A DNA stretch of 64,000 bases from Pseudomonas sp. PSKL.D1. Lineage in GTDB: Bacteria; Pseudomonadota; Gammaproteobacteria; Pseudomonadales; Pseudomonadaceae. The position numbers were made by a program, and so were the translations under genes. Under the pieces are notes generated by a model. The model was not told the DNA's origin, ran no database searches, and worked only from the letters and a program-made list of their open reading frames with translations. How positions within the stretch are numbered: position 1 is the first letter of the stretch; the number at the start of each line of letters is the position of its first letter. Location of the stretch: positions 1,283,501 to 1,347,500 of the forward strand of contig NZ_CP118607.1 of NCBI RefSeq assembly GCF_028898945.1. The letters run 5' to 3'. Below, in pieces: positions 36,077 to 46,198 of this stretch.

Positions 36077-36428
36077 GGCAGGGTCCAGTATCCCGGCCAT
36101 GGGCGGCCGGCGGCTTTACACAAACCGCCAAGTATAAGCTGTTCGCCGCCTGCACAGGCAGAAGAAATCAGCACCGGTTGTCGATCTCGCGATCACAACC
36201 TCGTGCAGATGACGCGTGCCGGACTCAAGCATTGAGAGAGCTACATGCCAAATACCAAGTAGTTTGGCTTGAAAAGGGAGGAGTGTAGTTTAGCGTTGGA
36301 TTCTCAACAACTGATAAAACTGTCAGTTGTGAGGATGCTTCTCAAATTTTAATCTTGCTTCCAATGGTCTGGTTGATGTGCAGTGAACTCTCCAGTGGCT
36401 TGGAATGACCTCTATTGGAATATTCCGC
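36077..36428. other. 352-bp intergenic region, A+T-richer
   Basis: Lies between the divergent flavoprotein gene and the broken halovibrin-like gene. It contains an imperfect hairpin at 36303-36333 (CTCAACAACTGA pairing with TCAGTTGTGAG, one bulge) and a GGGAGGAG not followed by an open frame. Base composition shifts toward A+T from about 36230. No promoter is called. Confidence 0.5.
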
Positions 36429-37328
36429 ATGAAAATGATTATTGGGCTCGCAGTGGTGTTGTCCCTGGCCGCGTGTCAGATCCATCGTGAACCCTCGCGT
36501 CCCCATGTTTCTTCACTCCCGACGGCCGTCATTACTGTTGATGGTCCGGAAACGGCGGCTGACTTGACGGCCCGCTATGCCGATACAAGACAGGATTGCG
36601 GTAAGCCATCCACACCGGCTTTTTTATGCAGTGGTGTCATTCTTCGCATCACAACGTACAGCCCTGATTATGACTCCTGGGATCCAAGTGATAACTCAGT
36701 AAGGCTGGGCGCGCAATCGTTTAGTTATGTGCGCAAAGATAGCAAATTTTCTCGGCTTGCCTGGAGTCTGAGCAACGGTTACATACTCTACCCGATTTTC
36801 AGTGCGCCACCAGACAAAATGGACCCTGATGTGCTGTGCATTTTTCCGATTGACGGTTATACCAATGACCGCACAGGAGAACGTTGCGGTCCCTACGCCG
36901 ATAATAATGCGACCAGCCGTCCTTGTGGAATTCAAAGCATTACAACGGCACAGCAGTGGATAAATTTATATAATGCGTAAGCTCAGGCAAATAACAAACT
37001 GTGTGCGTTCAATGTTCGTGACAGTCAAAATCATCTGGCCGGTCCGGCGTTCTATGCGGGCGTGTTGGCAAAGTCACAGGGCGCACCAATAGACAAGAGG
37101 TTCACGCAACATAACGAGTTGGTGCTCAAGACCTGGGCAAGAGGTATCGGCGCGACATTACCCCTGCAAGCGTTCTTTTACCTAAATGCTACCGGGCTTG
37201 CCGATGCCAAGAAGGACAAAGCCAACTTTTTAGCTAAAACGAGCATAAACTTGCCCCTCATAAAAGTCACCATGCCTGCTTCACAAGCAGAGGATGCTAA
37301 ATTCGAGTACATCCCTGGCGACAATTGA
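36429..37328 (+). pseudogene. Halovibrin-like lipoprotein gene, broken by one in-frame stop
   Basis: The frame starts at ATG 36429 with a lipoprotein signal (MKMIIGLAVVLSLAAC) and runs to TAA at 36978-36980, then stays open in the same frame to 37328. Both halves align with the intact paralogue at 38481: ADLTARYADTRQDC, RITTYSPDYDSW and SFSYVRKDSKFSRLAW before the stop; LCAFNV, DKRFTQHNEL and LPLQAFFYLNATGL after it. A single base change therefore interrupts a roughly 299-codon gene. The N-terminal 183-residue piece may still be exported. If the family guess is right the ancestor was a secreted NAD-hydrolysing protein. A sequencing error is the alternative. Confidence 0.82.
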
Positions 37329-37390
37329 CACTTACTCGCGATTGTCTTACAGCGCCGGGCCATCGACCCGGCTACTGTGTACCTGATCTG

Positions 37391-38065
37391 TCAGTTGTCG
37401 CGCGCACCGCCGTAATAACCGCAGCCCTGTAAGGTCTGGCCATCGATTTTCAACTCAGCCCGCAGGTGGCGCACTGCACCGCTGGCGCTGTCCACGCAGC
37501 GTTGCGGAGCCACCCACAATTCGACGTGCTGGCCATTGGCTTCGCTGGTCAGGTTCAGGCCACCACCGGGTACCTCTTCTTCAAGGAACGGCAGGGGCAG
37601 CGGATCTTTACCGGGGCGTTCGATGACCATCCCCTTACCACTGGCTTTCACCGTCCAGAACGGTTCTTGACCACTGGCGCGCAGTGTCAGCTGTTTGAAG
37701 TTGGGGTCGTCACAGGCGCGGGTCGAAGATTCCAGGCGGTACAGGCGCCGCACTTCCAGTACACCATCGTTATTGGCCTGCTTGGCGCCGGTGAGGCGAC
37801 CACGCACATCGGCGAACAGCTTGTCATTGGCGCTGTCGGCGAGGCCGGCAGCTTCCTGGAGGATGCCGGTAGCGCCGGTGTCGTTGATCACGAACTGGCG
37901 TGCCTCGCTGCAGGGCTTGAACAGCAATTGGCCACCTGCTGCGCTCAATTCGCCCTGCATGCGCAGGGTGCCAATGTTCGGGTCGGTGGGTTGATTGGCC
38001 ATGAGCTGGCAGCCGGCGAACAGGGGCAGAAGGCTGGTGAGCAGTAGGGCAGGGGTGAGGCGCAT
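37391..38065 (-). CDS. COG3650-like lipoprotein
   Basis: 224 residues. Lipobox FAGC at Cys19. The body contains TLRMQGELSAAGGQLLFKPCSEARQFVI and later GQEPFWTVKASGKGMVIERPG, typical of the COG3650/NlpE-like uncharacterised lipoproteins, with four cysteines likely paired in the periplasm. GGAG lies ten bases before ATG. It lies on the opposite strand between two same-oriented halovibrin-like paralogues. Confidence 0.82.
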   Translation of the reverse strand: MRLTPALLLTSLLPLFAGCQLMANQPTDPNIGTLRMQGELSAAGGQLLFKPCSEARQFVINDTGATGILQEAAGLADSANDKLFADVRGRLTGAKQANNDGVLEVRRLYRLESSTRACDDPNFKQLTLRASGQEPFWTVKASGKGMVIERPGKDPLPLPFLEEEVPGGGLNLTSEANGQHVELWVAPQRCVDSASGAVRHLRAELKIDGQTLQGCGYYGGARDN

Positions 38066-38480
38066 GGGGCGAGCTCCACAATGCTGGGAAAGGGCTGGTC
38101 ACGTTACTTAGGCTGGCCGGTATTCTCAAGCGCTTACGTGACGCACTTGAAGCGATACCTTTGTTTTTGCGGGTGACATTAACTTTTGGAGGAGGCAAGC
38201 AGCAGTAATTTTTTGCTAATCAGAAAGAGTATGGGGATCTTTAGCCGCGCGCACCTGATATTTTTGCTAGTTGTCGATGAGGTCAGAGGTGCGTTTAACT
38301 TCGGTCTAGGGCTATTGCTTGCGGTGGTTGGAACTCGGTGTAAGAGGATTTTTACATTGAGTGTTGGTTGGTGGGGTGGCCCGATTTCAGCGAGTATGTT
38401 TTCAGTTTTGGGGGTTCTCCCAGGGGAGCGCTCGCACTGTATAACGCATGACATTAACTTACATCGTTTCGAGGTGAATC
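38066..38480. other. 415-bp divergent intergenic region with a 12-bp direct repeat
   Basis: A+T-rich. TGACATTAACTT occurs at 38174-38185 and again at 38449-38460, the second 20 bp before the start of the halovibrin-like gene. Open frames on both strands here (38186-38560 plus; 38179-38454 minus) lack ribosome binding sites and codon bias and were not called. Confidence 0.55.
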
Positions 38481-39434
38481 ATGAAGAAGCAGCTTGCGGT
38501 TGTGATTCTGGTTTTTTTGTCGGCTTGCACCGTTCATCAGAAAGAAGATGTTGTATCTAATACAGTTGATGCTTCTAAACGTGAGGGCACGCTTGGCACA
38601 CGCAGTGTGGTGCAGCCGCAGAATGTAGCTGACGGTCCTGCAGTGGCACAGGCACTGACAAATCGCTACAACGATACCACTAAATATTGTGCTGGCCAGA
38701 ATCCGGCCTACTACTGCAATGGCGTAATGCTTCGTATAACCACATACTCACCCAATTACAGGTCTTGGGAACCCAGCCCCCAATCACAAGCATTGCGTTC
38801 GGTGTCTTATTCTTTTTTGCGTCGAGATGGTAAGTTTAAGTCTTTGGCCTTTGAAGGGAGTAATGGGCTGATTCTCTTCTCATTGGAAACAACGCCAAGC
38901 CACAAATTCAAGGTCAAGCCGATGTGTATTTACCCGAATGACGGTTGGACCAATAATTCAACGGGTACCCGGTGCGGCGTTGGACAGACGCAGGTTCCCA
39001 CTGAGAGAAGGTGTCCTTGGGTCGGTGTGGCATGGGCTGCTGAGTGGGTTGCCAAGTACGTGGGCGTAGGTTATGAAGGACCTACTATCTGTGCGTACAA
39101 TGTGGATACTTCAATGGAGGGCTCTGCGATGGCTGCCATTTGGTTGGGAGAAAGTCAAAAAGTCAAGGAGATGGCCAGCAGTGACAGCGATAAGCGTTTT
39201 ACTCAGCAGAATGAGTTGATAATTGCGGCGGTAAGCGGTGCCCAGCCACCTGCACGGGAGTGGCCAATACAGGCATTCTTCTATACCAATAACACCGGTT
39301 TGGTAGCCGCCAAACTTGATCGTGCAGATTATGAAAACCACGGAGGAGAGCGCTTGCCGCTAATAAAAGTGACCCTTCCGTTGACCCGGGCCCAAGATGC
39401 TAAGTTTGAGTACATCGAGGATGACAACACTTAG
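38481..39434 (+). CDS. Halovibrin-like secreted/lipid-anchored protein (intact)
   Basis: 317 residues. Signal MKKQLAVVILVFLSAC gives a lipobox (LSAC). Conserved blocks are LTNRYNDTTKYC, RITTYSPNYRSWEPSP, VSYSFLRRDGKF, PMCIYPNDGWT, ICAYNVD, DKRFTQQNEL and PIQAFFYTNNTGL. I associate this pattern with Pseudomonas proteins annotated as halovibrin HvnA-like; Vibrio halovibrins are secreted NAD glycohydrolases. I am confident that it is an exported protein, less so of the name. GAGGTGAATC precedes ATG. Codon use is less G+C-biased than its neighbours, suggesting acquisition. Its broken paralogue lies 1.15 kb upstream. Confidence 0.68.
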   Translation: MKKQLAVVILVFLSACTVHQKEDVVSNTVDASKREGTLGTRSVVQPQNVADGPAVAQALTNRYNDTTKYCAGQNPAYYCNGVMLRITTYSPNYRSWEPSPQSQALRSVSYSFLRRDGKFKSLAFEGSNGLILFSLETTPSHKFKVKPMCIYPNDGWTNNSTGTRCGVGQTQVPTERRCPWVGVAWAAEWVAKYVGVGYEGPTICAYNVDTSMEGSAMAAIWLGESQKVKEMASSDSDKRFTQQNELIIAAVSGAQPPAREWPIQAFFYTNNTGLVAAKLDRADYENHGGERLPLIKVTLPLTRAQDAKFEYIEDDNT

Positions 39435-39474
39435 TGGGCCGCGGACCTGAGGCAGCCTGAGCGAATCCACAACG

Positions 39475-39505
39475 CAAAAAACGCCCCGAAGTGTCGGGGC
39501 GTTTG
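39475..39505. terminator. Terminator between the halovibrin-like gene and braG
   Basis: ACGCCCCGA-AGTG-TCGGGGCGT with six A on the left side, which becomes a T-run on the minus strand. It ends the bra operon and may also stop the convergent gene. Confidence 0.9.
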
Positions 39506-39529
39506 TACGGTGGCCATCAGTAGATGAAC

Positions 39530-40231
<702 letters not shown>

Positions 40232-40999
40232 TTACGCTTCCCCCAGGTAGGCTTTGATCACTTCAGGGTTGTCGCGGATTTCCTCCGGGGTACCGTGGGC
40301 CAGGGGGGTGCCCTGGTTGATCACGACGATGTGGTCGGAAATGCTCATCACCAGCTTCATGTCGTGCTCGATCAGCAGCACGGTGACGTTGTGCGACTCA
40401 CGCAGGTAGGCGATCAAGGCCTTGAGGTCTTCGGTTTCCTTGGGGTTCAGGCCGGCAGCAGGCTCGTCGAGCATGATGATCCGTGGCTGGGTCATCATGC
40501 AGCGGGCGATTTCCAGGCGGCGCTGCTGGCCGTAGGCCAGAGTGCCGGCGGTGCGGTTGGCGAATTCGGTCAGGTTGACCTTCTCCAGCCAGTACTGCGC
40601 ACGCTCCATGGCCTCCTTTTCGCTGCGGCGGAAGCTCGGGGTTTTGAACAGGCCGGCGAAGAAGTTGGTGTTGAGGTGGCGGTGCTGGGCGATCAGCAGG
40701 TTTTCCAGTGCGGTCATTTCCTTGAACAGGCGCACGTTCTGGAAGGTCCGCACCACGCCCTTGCGGGCAATCTGATGGCCCGCAAGGCCCTGAATCGGCT
40801 GACCGTCCAGCAGAATGGTGCCACCGCTGGGCTTGTAGAAGCCGGTCAGGCAGTTGAACACGGTGGTCTTGCCGGCGCCGTTCGGGCCGATCAATGCCAC
40901 CACTTGTTTTTCCTTGACGGTCAGGCCTACGCCGTTTACCGCCAACAAACCGCCGAAGCGCATGCTCAGGCCGCTGACTTGCAGAATTTCACGGCTCAT
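40232..40999 (-). CDS. braF: Branched-chain amino acid ABC transporter ATPase LivG/BraF
   Basis: 255 residues. Walker [10 protein letters not shown], signature [17 protein letters not shown] (LivG-type variant of LSGGQ), Walker [14 protein letters not shown] and switch His in [11 protein letters not shown]. Partner of BraG. Its ATG overlaps the braE stop by four bases. Confidence 0.96.
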   Translation of the reverse strand: MSREILQVSGLSMRFGGLLAVNGVGLTVKEKQVVALIGPNGAGKTTVFNCLTGFYKPSGGTILLDGQPIQGLAGHQIARKGVVRTFQNVRLFKEMTALENLLIAQHRHLNTNFFAGLFKTPSFRRSEKEAMERAQYWLEKVNLTEFANRTAGTLAYGQQRRLEIARCMMTQPRIIMLDEPAAGLNPKETEDLKALIAYLRESHNVTVLLIEHDMKLVMSISDHIVVINQGTPLAHGTPEEIRDNPEVIKAYLGEA

Positions 41000-42252
41000 C
41001 GATGCAGCTCCATGTGTGGACGTTGCATAGGCAGTAAGCCTTGCGGACGCCAGATCATCATCAACACCATCAGCGCACCGAACATCAGCATCCGGTATTC
41101 GCTGAACTCACGCATCAGTTCTGGGAGCAGGATCATCACGATGGCCGCGAGAATCACGCCCAACTGAGAGCCCATGCCGCCAAGCACGACGATGGCGAGG
41201 ATGATCGCCGACTCGATGAAGGTGAACGACTCAGGTGTCACCAGGCCCTGACGCGCGGCGAAGAAGCTGCCGGCGAAACCGGCGAAGCAGGCGCCAAGGG
41301 TGAAGGCCGAGAGTTTGATCACAGTCGGGTTCAGGCCAAGTGCACGGCAGGCGATTTCGTCTTCACGCAGCGCTTCCCAGGCACGGCCGATCGGCATGCG
41401 CAGCAGGCGGTTGATGACGAACAGTGCCAGCAGGGCCAGCAGCAGGGCCACCAGGTAGAGGAAGATGACCTTGTTGATCGAGTTGTATTCCAGCCCGAAG
41501 AACTCGTGGAAGGTCTGCATACCCTCTGCCGCGCGGCGCTCGAACGTGAGGCCGAAGAAGGTTGGCTTCTCGATGTTGCTGATGCCGTTGGGGCCGCCGG
41601 TCCAGTCGGTGAGGTTACGCAGGAAAAGGCGAATGATTTCGCCAAAACCCAGGGTCACGATCGCCAGGTAGTCACCGCGCAGGCGCAGCACCGGGAAGCC
41701 GAGCAGGAAGCCGAAGGTGGCGGCCATCAGGCCGGCGATCGGCAGGCACATCCAGAAGCTCCAGCCCAGGTAGTGCGACAGCATGGCGTAGCTGTATGCG
41801 CCCACTGCGTAGAAGCCCACGTAGCCGAGGTCGAGCAGGCCGGCCAGGCCCACCACGATGTTCAGGCCCAGGCCCAGCAGCACGTAGATCAGGATCAGCG
41901 TGGCGATGTCGACTGCCCCGCGCGAGCCGAAGAACGGCCACACCAGTGCAACCACGATCAGGCCCATGATCACCCAGCGTTGGGTTTTCGGCAGGGTCAT
42001 GAAGTTGCTGACCGACGCCGGCACCAGCTTGCGGTCCGAGCGGCGGCCCACCACCGAGCTCCACTGCTTGTCGAACAGCACGCGCAGGAACATCAGCACC
42101 GAGCACACGGCAATGATGCTGATGGTGAACGACCCTTGGCTGTGCACGACAAGGCTGATGCCGTCGATGCTCAGTTTCAGGCCCAGTACCGGGAAGGCCA
42201 CGGCCCACACCAGCAAGGCGGCGAAAAACGCCTGTTTGAGATTTTTGTTCAT
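40996..42252 (-). CDS. braE: Branched-chain amino acid ABC permease LivM/BraE
   Basis: 418 residues, with an N-terminal extension of about 110 residues bearing two or three extra helices, then the LivM core ([28 protein letters not shown]) and the ATPase-contacting region [21 protein letters not shown]. Forms the channel with BraD. Overlaps braD by four bases and braF by four bases. Confidence 0.96.
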   Translation of the reverse strand: MNKNLKQAFFAALLVWAVAFPVLGLKLSIDGISLVVHSQGSFTISIIAVCSVLMFLRVLFDKQWSSVVGRRSDRKLVPASVSNFMTLPKTQRWVIMGLIVVALVWPFFGSRGAVDIATLILIYVLLGLGLNIVVGLAGLLDLGYVGFYAVGAYSYAMLSHYLGWSFWMCLPIAGLMAATFGFLLGFPVLRLRGDYLAIVTLGFGEIIRLFLRNLTDWTGGPNGISNIEKPTFFGLTFERRAAEGMQTFHEFFGLEYNSINKVIFLYLVALLLALLALFVINRLLRMPIGRAWEALREDEIACRALGLNPTVIKLSAFTLGACFAGFAGSFFAARQGLVTPESFTFIESAIILAIVVLGGMGSQLGVILAAIVMILLPELMREFSEYRMLMFGALMVLMMIWRPQGLLPMQRPHMELHR

Positions 42253-43172
42253 ACTTTTTCAACCTCCGGGCGGCCCAGGATGCCGGTCGGCCGGAACAGC
42301 AAGACAAGAACCAACAAGCCGAATGCCACTACGTCCTTGTACTGGTCACCGAAGATGTCGGCGCCAAACGCTTCGGCAACGCCCAGCACCAGCCCGCCGA
42401 GCATGGCGCCCGGGATGCTGCCGATGCCGCCCAGTACCGCCGCGGTGAAGGCCTTCAGGCCCACCAGGAAACCGGCGTTGGGGTTGATCACCCCATACTG
42501 CATGCTCAGCAGCACGGCCGCCACGGCCGCCAGAGCGGCGCCGATGACGAAAGTGAGGGCGATGATGTTGTTGGTGTTGATGCCCAGCAGGTTGGCCATC
42601 TTGATGTCCTCGGCACAGGCGCGGCAGGCGCGGCCCAGGCGGGAACGGGAGATGAACAGGGTCAGGCACGTCATAGCCACCAGGGTGACCACGAACACCA
42701 GGATCTGCATGTAGCTGATCAGGACTTCTTCAGCACCGCCCGGCCCGAAGGAGATGCTCCCGGGGATCAGGTTAGGGATGGATTTGTCCTTGGAGTCCTG
42801 TGAAAGCAACACGGTGTTCTGCAGGAAAATCGACATGCCGATGGCGGAAATCAGTGGGATCAAACGGTTGCTGTTGCGCAGGGGGCGGTAGGCGACCCGT
42901 TCGATGCTGTAGCCATAGGCACTGGTAACACAGATCGTCGCGACGAAGGCGACGGTCATCAGGATCGGCAACGAATGGATACCCATCATGGCCAGGCCCG
43001 CCAGGGCGATGAAGGCCACGTAGGAACCGATCATGTACACCTCGCCGTGGGCGAAGTTGATCATGCCAATGATGCCGTACACCATCGTGTAACCGATGGC
43101 GATCAAGGCGTAGGTGCTGCCGATGGTCAATCCATTAACCAGTTGTTGGAAGAAATGGTAGATCTCAGGCAT
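42249..43172 (-). CDS. braD: Branched-chain amino acid ABC permease LivH/BraD
   Basis: 307 residues, about eight helices. Family marks are [36 protein letters not shown] at the N-terminus and [19 protein letters not shown] as the coupling loop. ATG 43172 has AGGAG eight bases upstream; the 40-codon upstream extension of the frame is not used. It follows braC after 187 bp that contain a hairpin. Confidence 0.96.
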   Translation of the reverse strand: MPEIYHFFQQLVNGLTIGSTYALIAIGYTMVYGIIGMINFAHGEVYMIGSYVAFIALAGLAMMGIHSLPILMTVAFVATICVTSAYGYSIERVAYRPLRNSNRLIPLISAIGMSIFLQNTVLLSQDSKDKSIPNLIPGSISFGPGGAEEVLISYMQILVFVVTLVAMTCLTLFISRSRLGRACRACAEDIKMANLLGINTNNIIALTFVIGAALAAVAAVLLSMQYGVINPNAGFLVGLKAFTAAVLGGIGSIPGAMLGGLVLGVAEAFGADIFGDQYKDVVAFGLLVLVLLFRPTGILGRPEVEKV

Positions 43173-43300
43173 TACAGCGCTCCTAAAAACCTGATTTGCA
43201 TTTCGCCGGCCGGGTGACGGCCAGGAAACCGCGGGTGACGGTTTTAAGATTTTCAGGTGAGCCCGTTGCCGGATCGCGGCATTCAGGCCCATGAACCTCG

Positions 43301-43336
43301 TAAAACAAAGCCCACTGCTCGCACAGTGGGCTTTTA
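43301..43336 (-). terminator. Intra-operon hairpin after braC (attenuator)
   Basis: AGCCCACTG/CAGTGGGCT stem with a six-base loop, followed on the minus strand by TTGTTTTA. It lies between braC and braD and could reduce read-through so that binding protein is made in excess over membrane subunits. Confidence 0.78.
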
Positions 43337-43359
43337 CGGTCAGCTATTTAGTCACGCAG

Positions 43360-44475
43360 TTACTGAGGGGATACTTCGGTTTTCGGCTTGCCGAAGTGCC
43401 ATTCGTAGACCACGAACTTGAAGTCTTTCAGATCGCCTTTGGCGTCGAACGACAGCTCGCCGGTCGGGGTCTTGAAGGTGCCGGCGTGGATGGCAGCAGC
43501 CACCTTGTCGGTGTCTTCGGACTTGGCAGCCTTGATGCCTTCGGCGATCAGCTCAACAGCCGAGTAGGCCGGGAACACGAACGGGCCGCTCGGGTCTTTG
43601 CCATCAGCCTTGATAGCGTCGACGATGGCCTTGTTCGCAGGGTCTGCGTCAAAGGACTTCGGCAGGGTAACCAGCAAGCCTTCGGAGGCGTTCTGGGCGA
43701 TCTGCGAAATGGAGTCGTTACCCACGCCTTCCGGGCCCATGAATTTGGCTTTCAGGCCTTTTTCCTGAGCTTGGCGCAGGATCAGGCCCAGCTCTGGGTG
43801 GTAGCCGCCGTAGTAAACGAAGTCGACGTTGTTTTGCTTGAGCTTCTGGATGATCGAGGAGAAGTCCTTGTCACCGGCGTTCAGGCCTTCGAAGACGGCA
43901 ACCTTCGTGCCTTTGCCTTCGAGGGTTTGCTTGACCGCGGTGGCGATGCCTTCACCGTATTGCTGCTTGTCGTGCAGTACGGCAACAACCTTAGGCTTGA
44001 CGTGGTCGGCGATGTAGTTGCCGGCCGCCGGGCCCTGGGCGCTGTCCAGGCCGATGGTACGGAAGATCAGCTTGTAGCCACGGGCGGTGATTTCCGGGCT
44101 GGTGGCAGCCGGGGTGATCATGATCACGCCTTCGTCTTCGTAGATGTCGGACGCTGGCTGGGTGGAGCTGGAGCACAGGTGGCCGATGACGAACTTGACG
44201 CCGTCGTTGACCACTTTGTTGGCGACTGCCACGGCCTGTTTAGGGTCGCACGCGTCGTCGTATTCCTTGGCCTCAAGCATTTTGCCATCGACGCCGCCCT
44301 TGGCGTTGATGTCCTTGATGGCCTGTTTGGCGCCGATGAACTGCATGTCGCCGTATTGGGTCACTGGCCCGGTTTTCGGGCCGGCGATGCCAATTTTGAT
44401 GGTGTCGGCGGCAAACGAATGGCTGGCTACCCCGGCCAGAACCATTGCGGCGAACAGCTTGGAAATCTTGATCAT
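43360..44475 (-). CDS. braC: Branched-chain amino acid periplasmic binding protein
   Basis: 371 residues. Signal peptide MIKISKLFAAMVLAGVASHSFA, then the mature start ADTIKIGIAGPKTGPVTQYGDMQ typical of LivJ/BraC, with a cysteine pair (DDACDP and IGHLCSSSTQ) that forms the ligand-loop disulphide. It delivers Leu/Ile/Val (and often Ala/Thr) to BraDEFG. ATG 44475 has GGAG seven bases upstream; a TTG or ATG farther up is less likely. Confidence 0.96.
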   Translation of the reverse strand: MIKISKLFAAMVLAGVASHSFAADTIKIGIAGPKTGPVTQYGDMQFIGAKQAIKDINAKGGVDGKMLEAKEYDDACDPKQAVAVANKVVNDGVKFVIGHLCSSSTQPASDIYEDEGVIMITPAATSPEITARGYKLIFRTIGLDSAQGPAAGNYIADHVKPKVVAVLHDKQQYGEGIATAVKQTLEGKGTKVAVFEGLNAGDKDFSSIIQKLKQNNVDFVYYGGYHPELGLILRQAQEKGLKAKFMGPEGVGNDSISQIAQNASEGLLVTLPKSFDADPANKAIVDAIKADGKDPSGPFVFPAYSAVELIAEGIKAAKSEDTDKVAAAIHAGTFKTPTGELSFDAKGDLKDFKFVVYEWHFGKPKTEVSPQ

Positions 44476-44835
44476 TAGTGCTCCACTCATTCTGTTGTAA
44501 TTCTTATAGTCCTGGCGGCCAGGGCTACAGACCGGGCGGGATTTGCGGCATGGCCACGCCATACTGCATGCCCACCTTCCCCCGGAACATGTCCCGGAAC
44601 TGTACCGGTACAGTGTAGAGCGCTGTTCGAGCGCTTGAAAAGCGGGCGAAAAGTGCCTAAACCGGGGCTTGTCGCATGATCGAAACAAAGATACAAAAAA
44701 GCGCCATCAAAGTGCCCGTACCTTGGCCCTTACCCCACAAGATTCGGGCCGTTCGACCAAATTACTTATTTGAAACCGGGTTTTTCTGCAAAAATACTGG
44801 CCATTTTTCGTTGGCCGATTTGCGGGAAAAAACCC
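44476..44835. other. 360-bp divergent intergenic region upstream of braC
   Basis: Between braC (-) and the DUF2288 gene (+). Holds the 16-bp palindrome at 44599-44614, next to a repeated CCCGGAAC (44581-44588 and 44593-44600). On the minus strand TACACT overlaps the palindrome edge and could be a weak -10 box with TTTCAA 17 bp upstream. Confidence 0.5.
44599..44614. promoter_or_regulatory. 16-bp perfect palindrome, candidate bra operator
   Basis: ACTGTACCGGTACAGT reads the same on both strands and lies about 125 bp upstream of braC. Position and symmetry suit a dimeric regulator; the protein is not identifiable from sequence. Confidence 0.5.
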
Positions 44836-45141
44836 ATGACTGATCAAACAAGCACCCTCTATGCCAAATTGCTCGGCGAGACGGCGACAATCGAGTGGAA
44901 AGCTTTGGAGCGTTTCTGGGCCAAGGGTGACCTGATTTGGGTCGACCCCAGCCTGGACCTGATCGCGGTTGCCGAGGCAATGGCCGAGAATCGCAGCGAG
45001 ATCTTCGCCAAGTGGCGTAATGATGGCGTGGTTGGGCCTGTGTCGGCAGAGCAAGCGCTCGACCTGCAAAACCGCGATCCAGAGATATGGGCAGTGGTGG
45101 TATCACCGTTCATCGTCATTCAGGCCAAGGCGACCGAATAA
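44836..45141 (+). CDS. DUF2288 family protein
   Basis: 101 residues. The pattern KLLGETATIEWKALERFWAKGDLIWVDPSLDLIAVAEAMAEN and the end WAVVVSPFIVIQA fits DUF2288, a small cytoplasmic family of unknown function. ATG 44836 is taken over an upstream in-frame start at 44770 because it gives the family N-terminus and follows GGGAA. Confidence 0.85.
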   Translation: MTDQTSTLYAKLLGETATIEWKALERFWAKGDLIWVDPSLDLIAVAEAMAENRSEIFAKWRNDGVVGPVSAEQALDLQNRDPEIWAVVVSPFIVIQAKATE

Positions 45142-45219
45142 CGCAGACTTATTTTGGTGCGCATAAATGCACAGCTGCCTCAATTTGGTGCTTGATAGTG
45201 TTCAGGCCCGGTGGCGGTC

Positions 45220-45249
45220 GGTAACAATTTGGCGTGGCGGTAACAGTTT
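45220..45249. repeat. Short direct repeat upstream of the dehydrogenase gene
   Basis: GGTAACAATTT (45220-45230) and GGTAACAGTTT (45239-45249) are spaced 19 bp apart, start to start, in the 169-bp gap. Possible tandem regulator sites; no factor is recognised. Confidence 0.4.
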
Positions 45250-45310
45250 ACGAAATGCGTAATGGGCCCGATCGTGGCCTTCCAAATAACAAGATGGCCA
45301 GGAGCCCTTC

Positions 45311-46198
45311 ATGAGCACTGCATTACCCACCCTTGGATTCGCCGGTATCGGGCTGATGGGCCTGCCCATGTGCCGTCGCCTGCTGGCCGCCGGTTTTCCG
45401 CTGATCGTGTGGAACCGCAGCCCGGAAAAATGCGCATCCTTGGTTGCCGCCGGTGCCCGAATGGTGGCCACTCCCGCCGTGCTGGCTCAGGAATGCGACC
45501 TGGTACTGCTGTGCCTGGCCGACACGGCGGTGGTACGTGATGTGGTGTTTGGTGACCAGGGCGTTGCTCAAGGTGGCAGCCGTGGCCAGTTGCTGGTCGA
45601 CTTTTCCAGCCTTGAACCCACTGCCACCCGTGAGATGGCTGCCGAACTGGCGGCCCTGTGCGGCATGGCCTGGCTGGATGCGCCGGTTTCCGGTGGCACG
45701 CCGGGGGCGGAGGCGGGTACGTTGGCGATCATGGTCGGCGGCGATACGGCTGATTTGCAGCGTGCGCGGCCAGTACTGGAAGTGCTTGGCCAGCGGGTGA
45801 CCCACATGGGCGGGGTGGGGGCAGGGCAAGTGACCAAGGCCTGCAACCAGATGATCGTGGCGTGCAATGCGTTGGTCATTGCAGAAGTAGTGGCTTTGGC
45901 TGAGCAGTCTGGCGTAGATGCAACATTGATCGCAGAGGCCCTGGCCGGTGGTTTCGCCGACTCCAAACCGCTGCAGATCCTGGCCCCACAAATGGCCGAA
46001 AGCCGCTTCGAACCCGTAAAATGGCACGTACGCACGCTGCTGAAGGACCTCGACGGCGCGGTCAAACTGGCCCGCGAGCAGGGCGCGGCAACGCCGCTCA
46101 GTGGCCTCGCCGCGCAGTTGATGCGACTTCACGGTAGCCAGGGGTATCTGCAAAAAGATCCGGCGACCCTTGTAGAGCTGTATCGCAGCAAGCCGTAA
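45311..46198 (+). CDS. 3-Hydroxyisobutyrate dehydrogenase-family reductase
   Basis: 295 residues of the beta-hydroxyacid dehydrogenase family: Rossmann start GFAGIGLMGLPMCRRL, NAD(P) specificity region VWNRSPEK (Arg suggests NADP), substrate loop DAPVSGGTPGAEAGTL and the catalytic Lys in GAGQVTKACNQ. It could reduce tartronate semialdehyde, glyoxylate/succinic semialdehyde or 3-hydroxyisobutyrate; sequence alone does not decide. AGGAG lies upstream of ATG. Its last 101 bp overlap the convergent MHYT gene. Confidence 0.88.
   Translation: MSTALPTLGFAGIGLMGLPMCRRLLAAGFPLIVWNRSPEKCASLVAAGARMVATPAVLAQECDLVLLCLADTAVVRDVVFGDQGVAQGGSRGQLLVDFSSLEPTATREMAAELAALCGMAWLDAPVSGGTPGAEAGTLAIMVGGDTADLQRARPVLEVLGQRVTHMGGVGAGQVTKACNQMIVACNALVIAEVVALAEQSGVDATLIAEALAGGFADSKPLQILAPQMAESRFEPVKWHVRTLLKDLDGAVKLAREQGAATPLSGLAAQLMRLHGSQGYLQKDPATLVELYRSKP

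Noticed and set aside
37062..37328. Possible separate small gene after the stop in the first halovibrin-like copy
   Set aside because: It is in the same frame as the upstream part and aligns with the C-terminal part of the intact paralogue, so it is the tail of a broken gene.
38186..38560. 124-codon plus-strand frame ahead of the halovibrin-like gene
   Set aside because: It runs into that gene in another frame; though hydrophobic, it lacks a ribosome binding site and codon bias. The 91-codon minus-strand frame at 38179-38454 fails in the same way.
41041..42714. 557-codon plus-strand frame opposite braE/braD
   Set aside because: His/Gln-rich antisense translation of permease genes that have clear family motifs.
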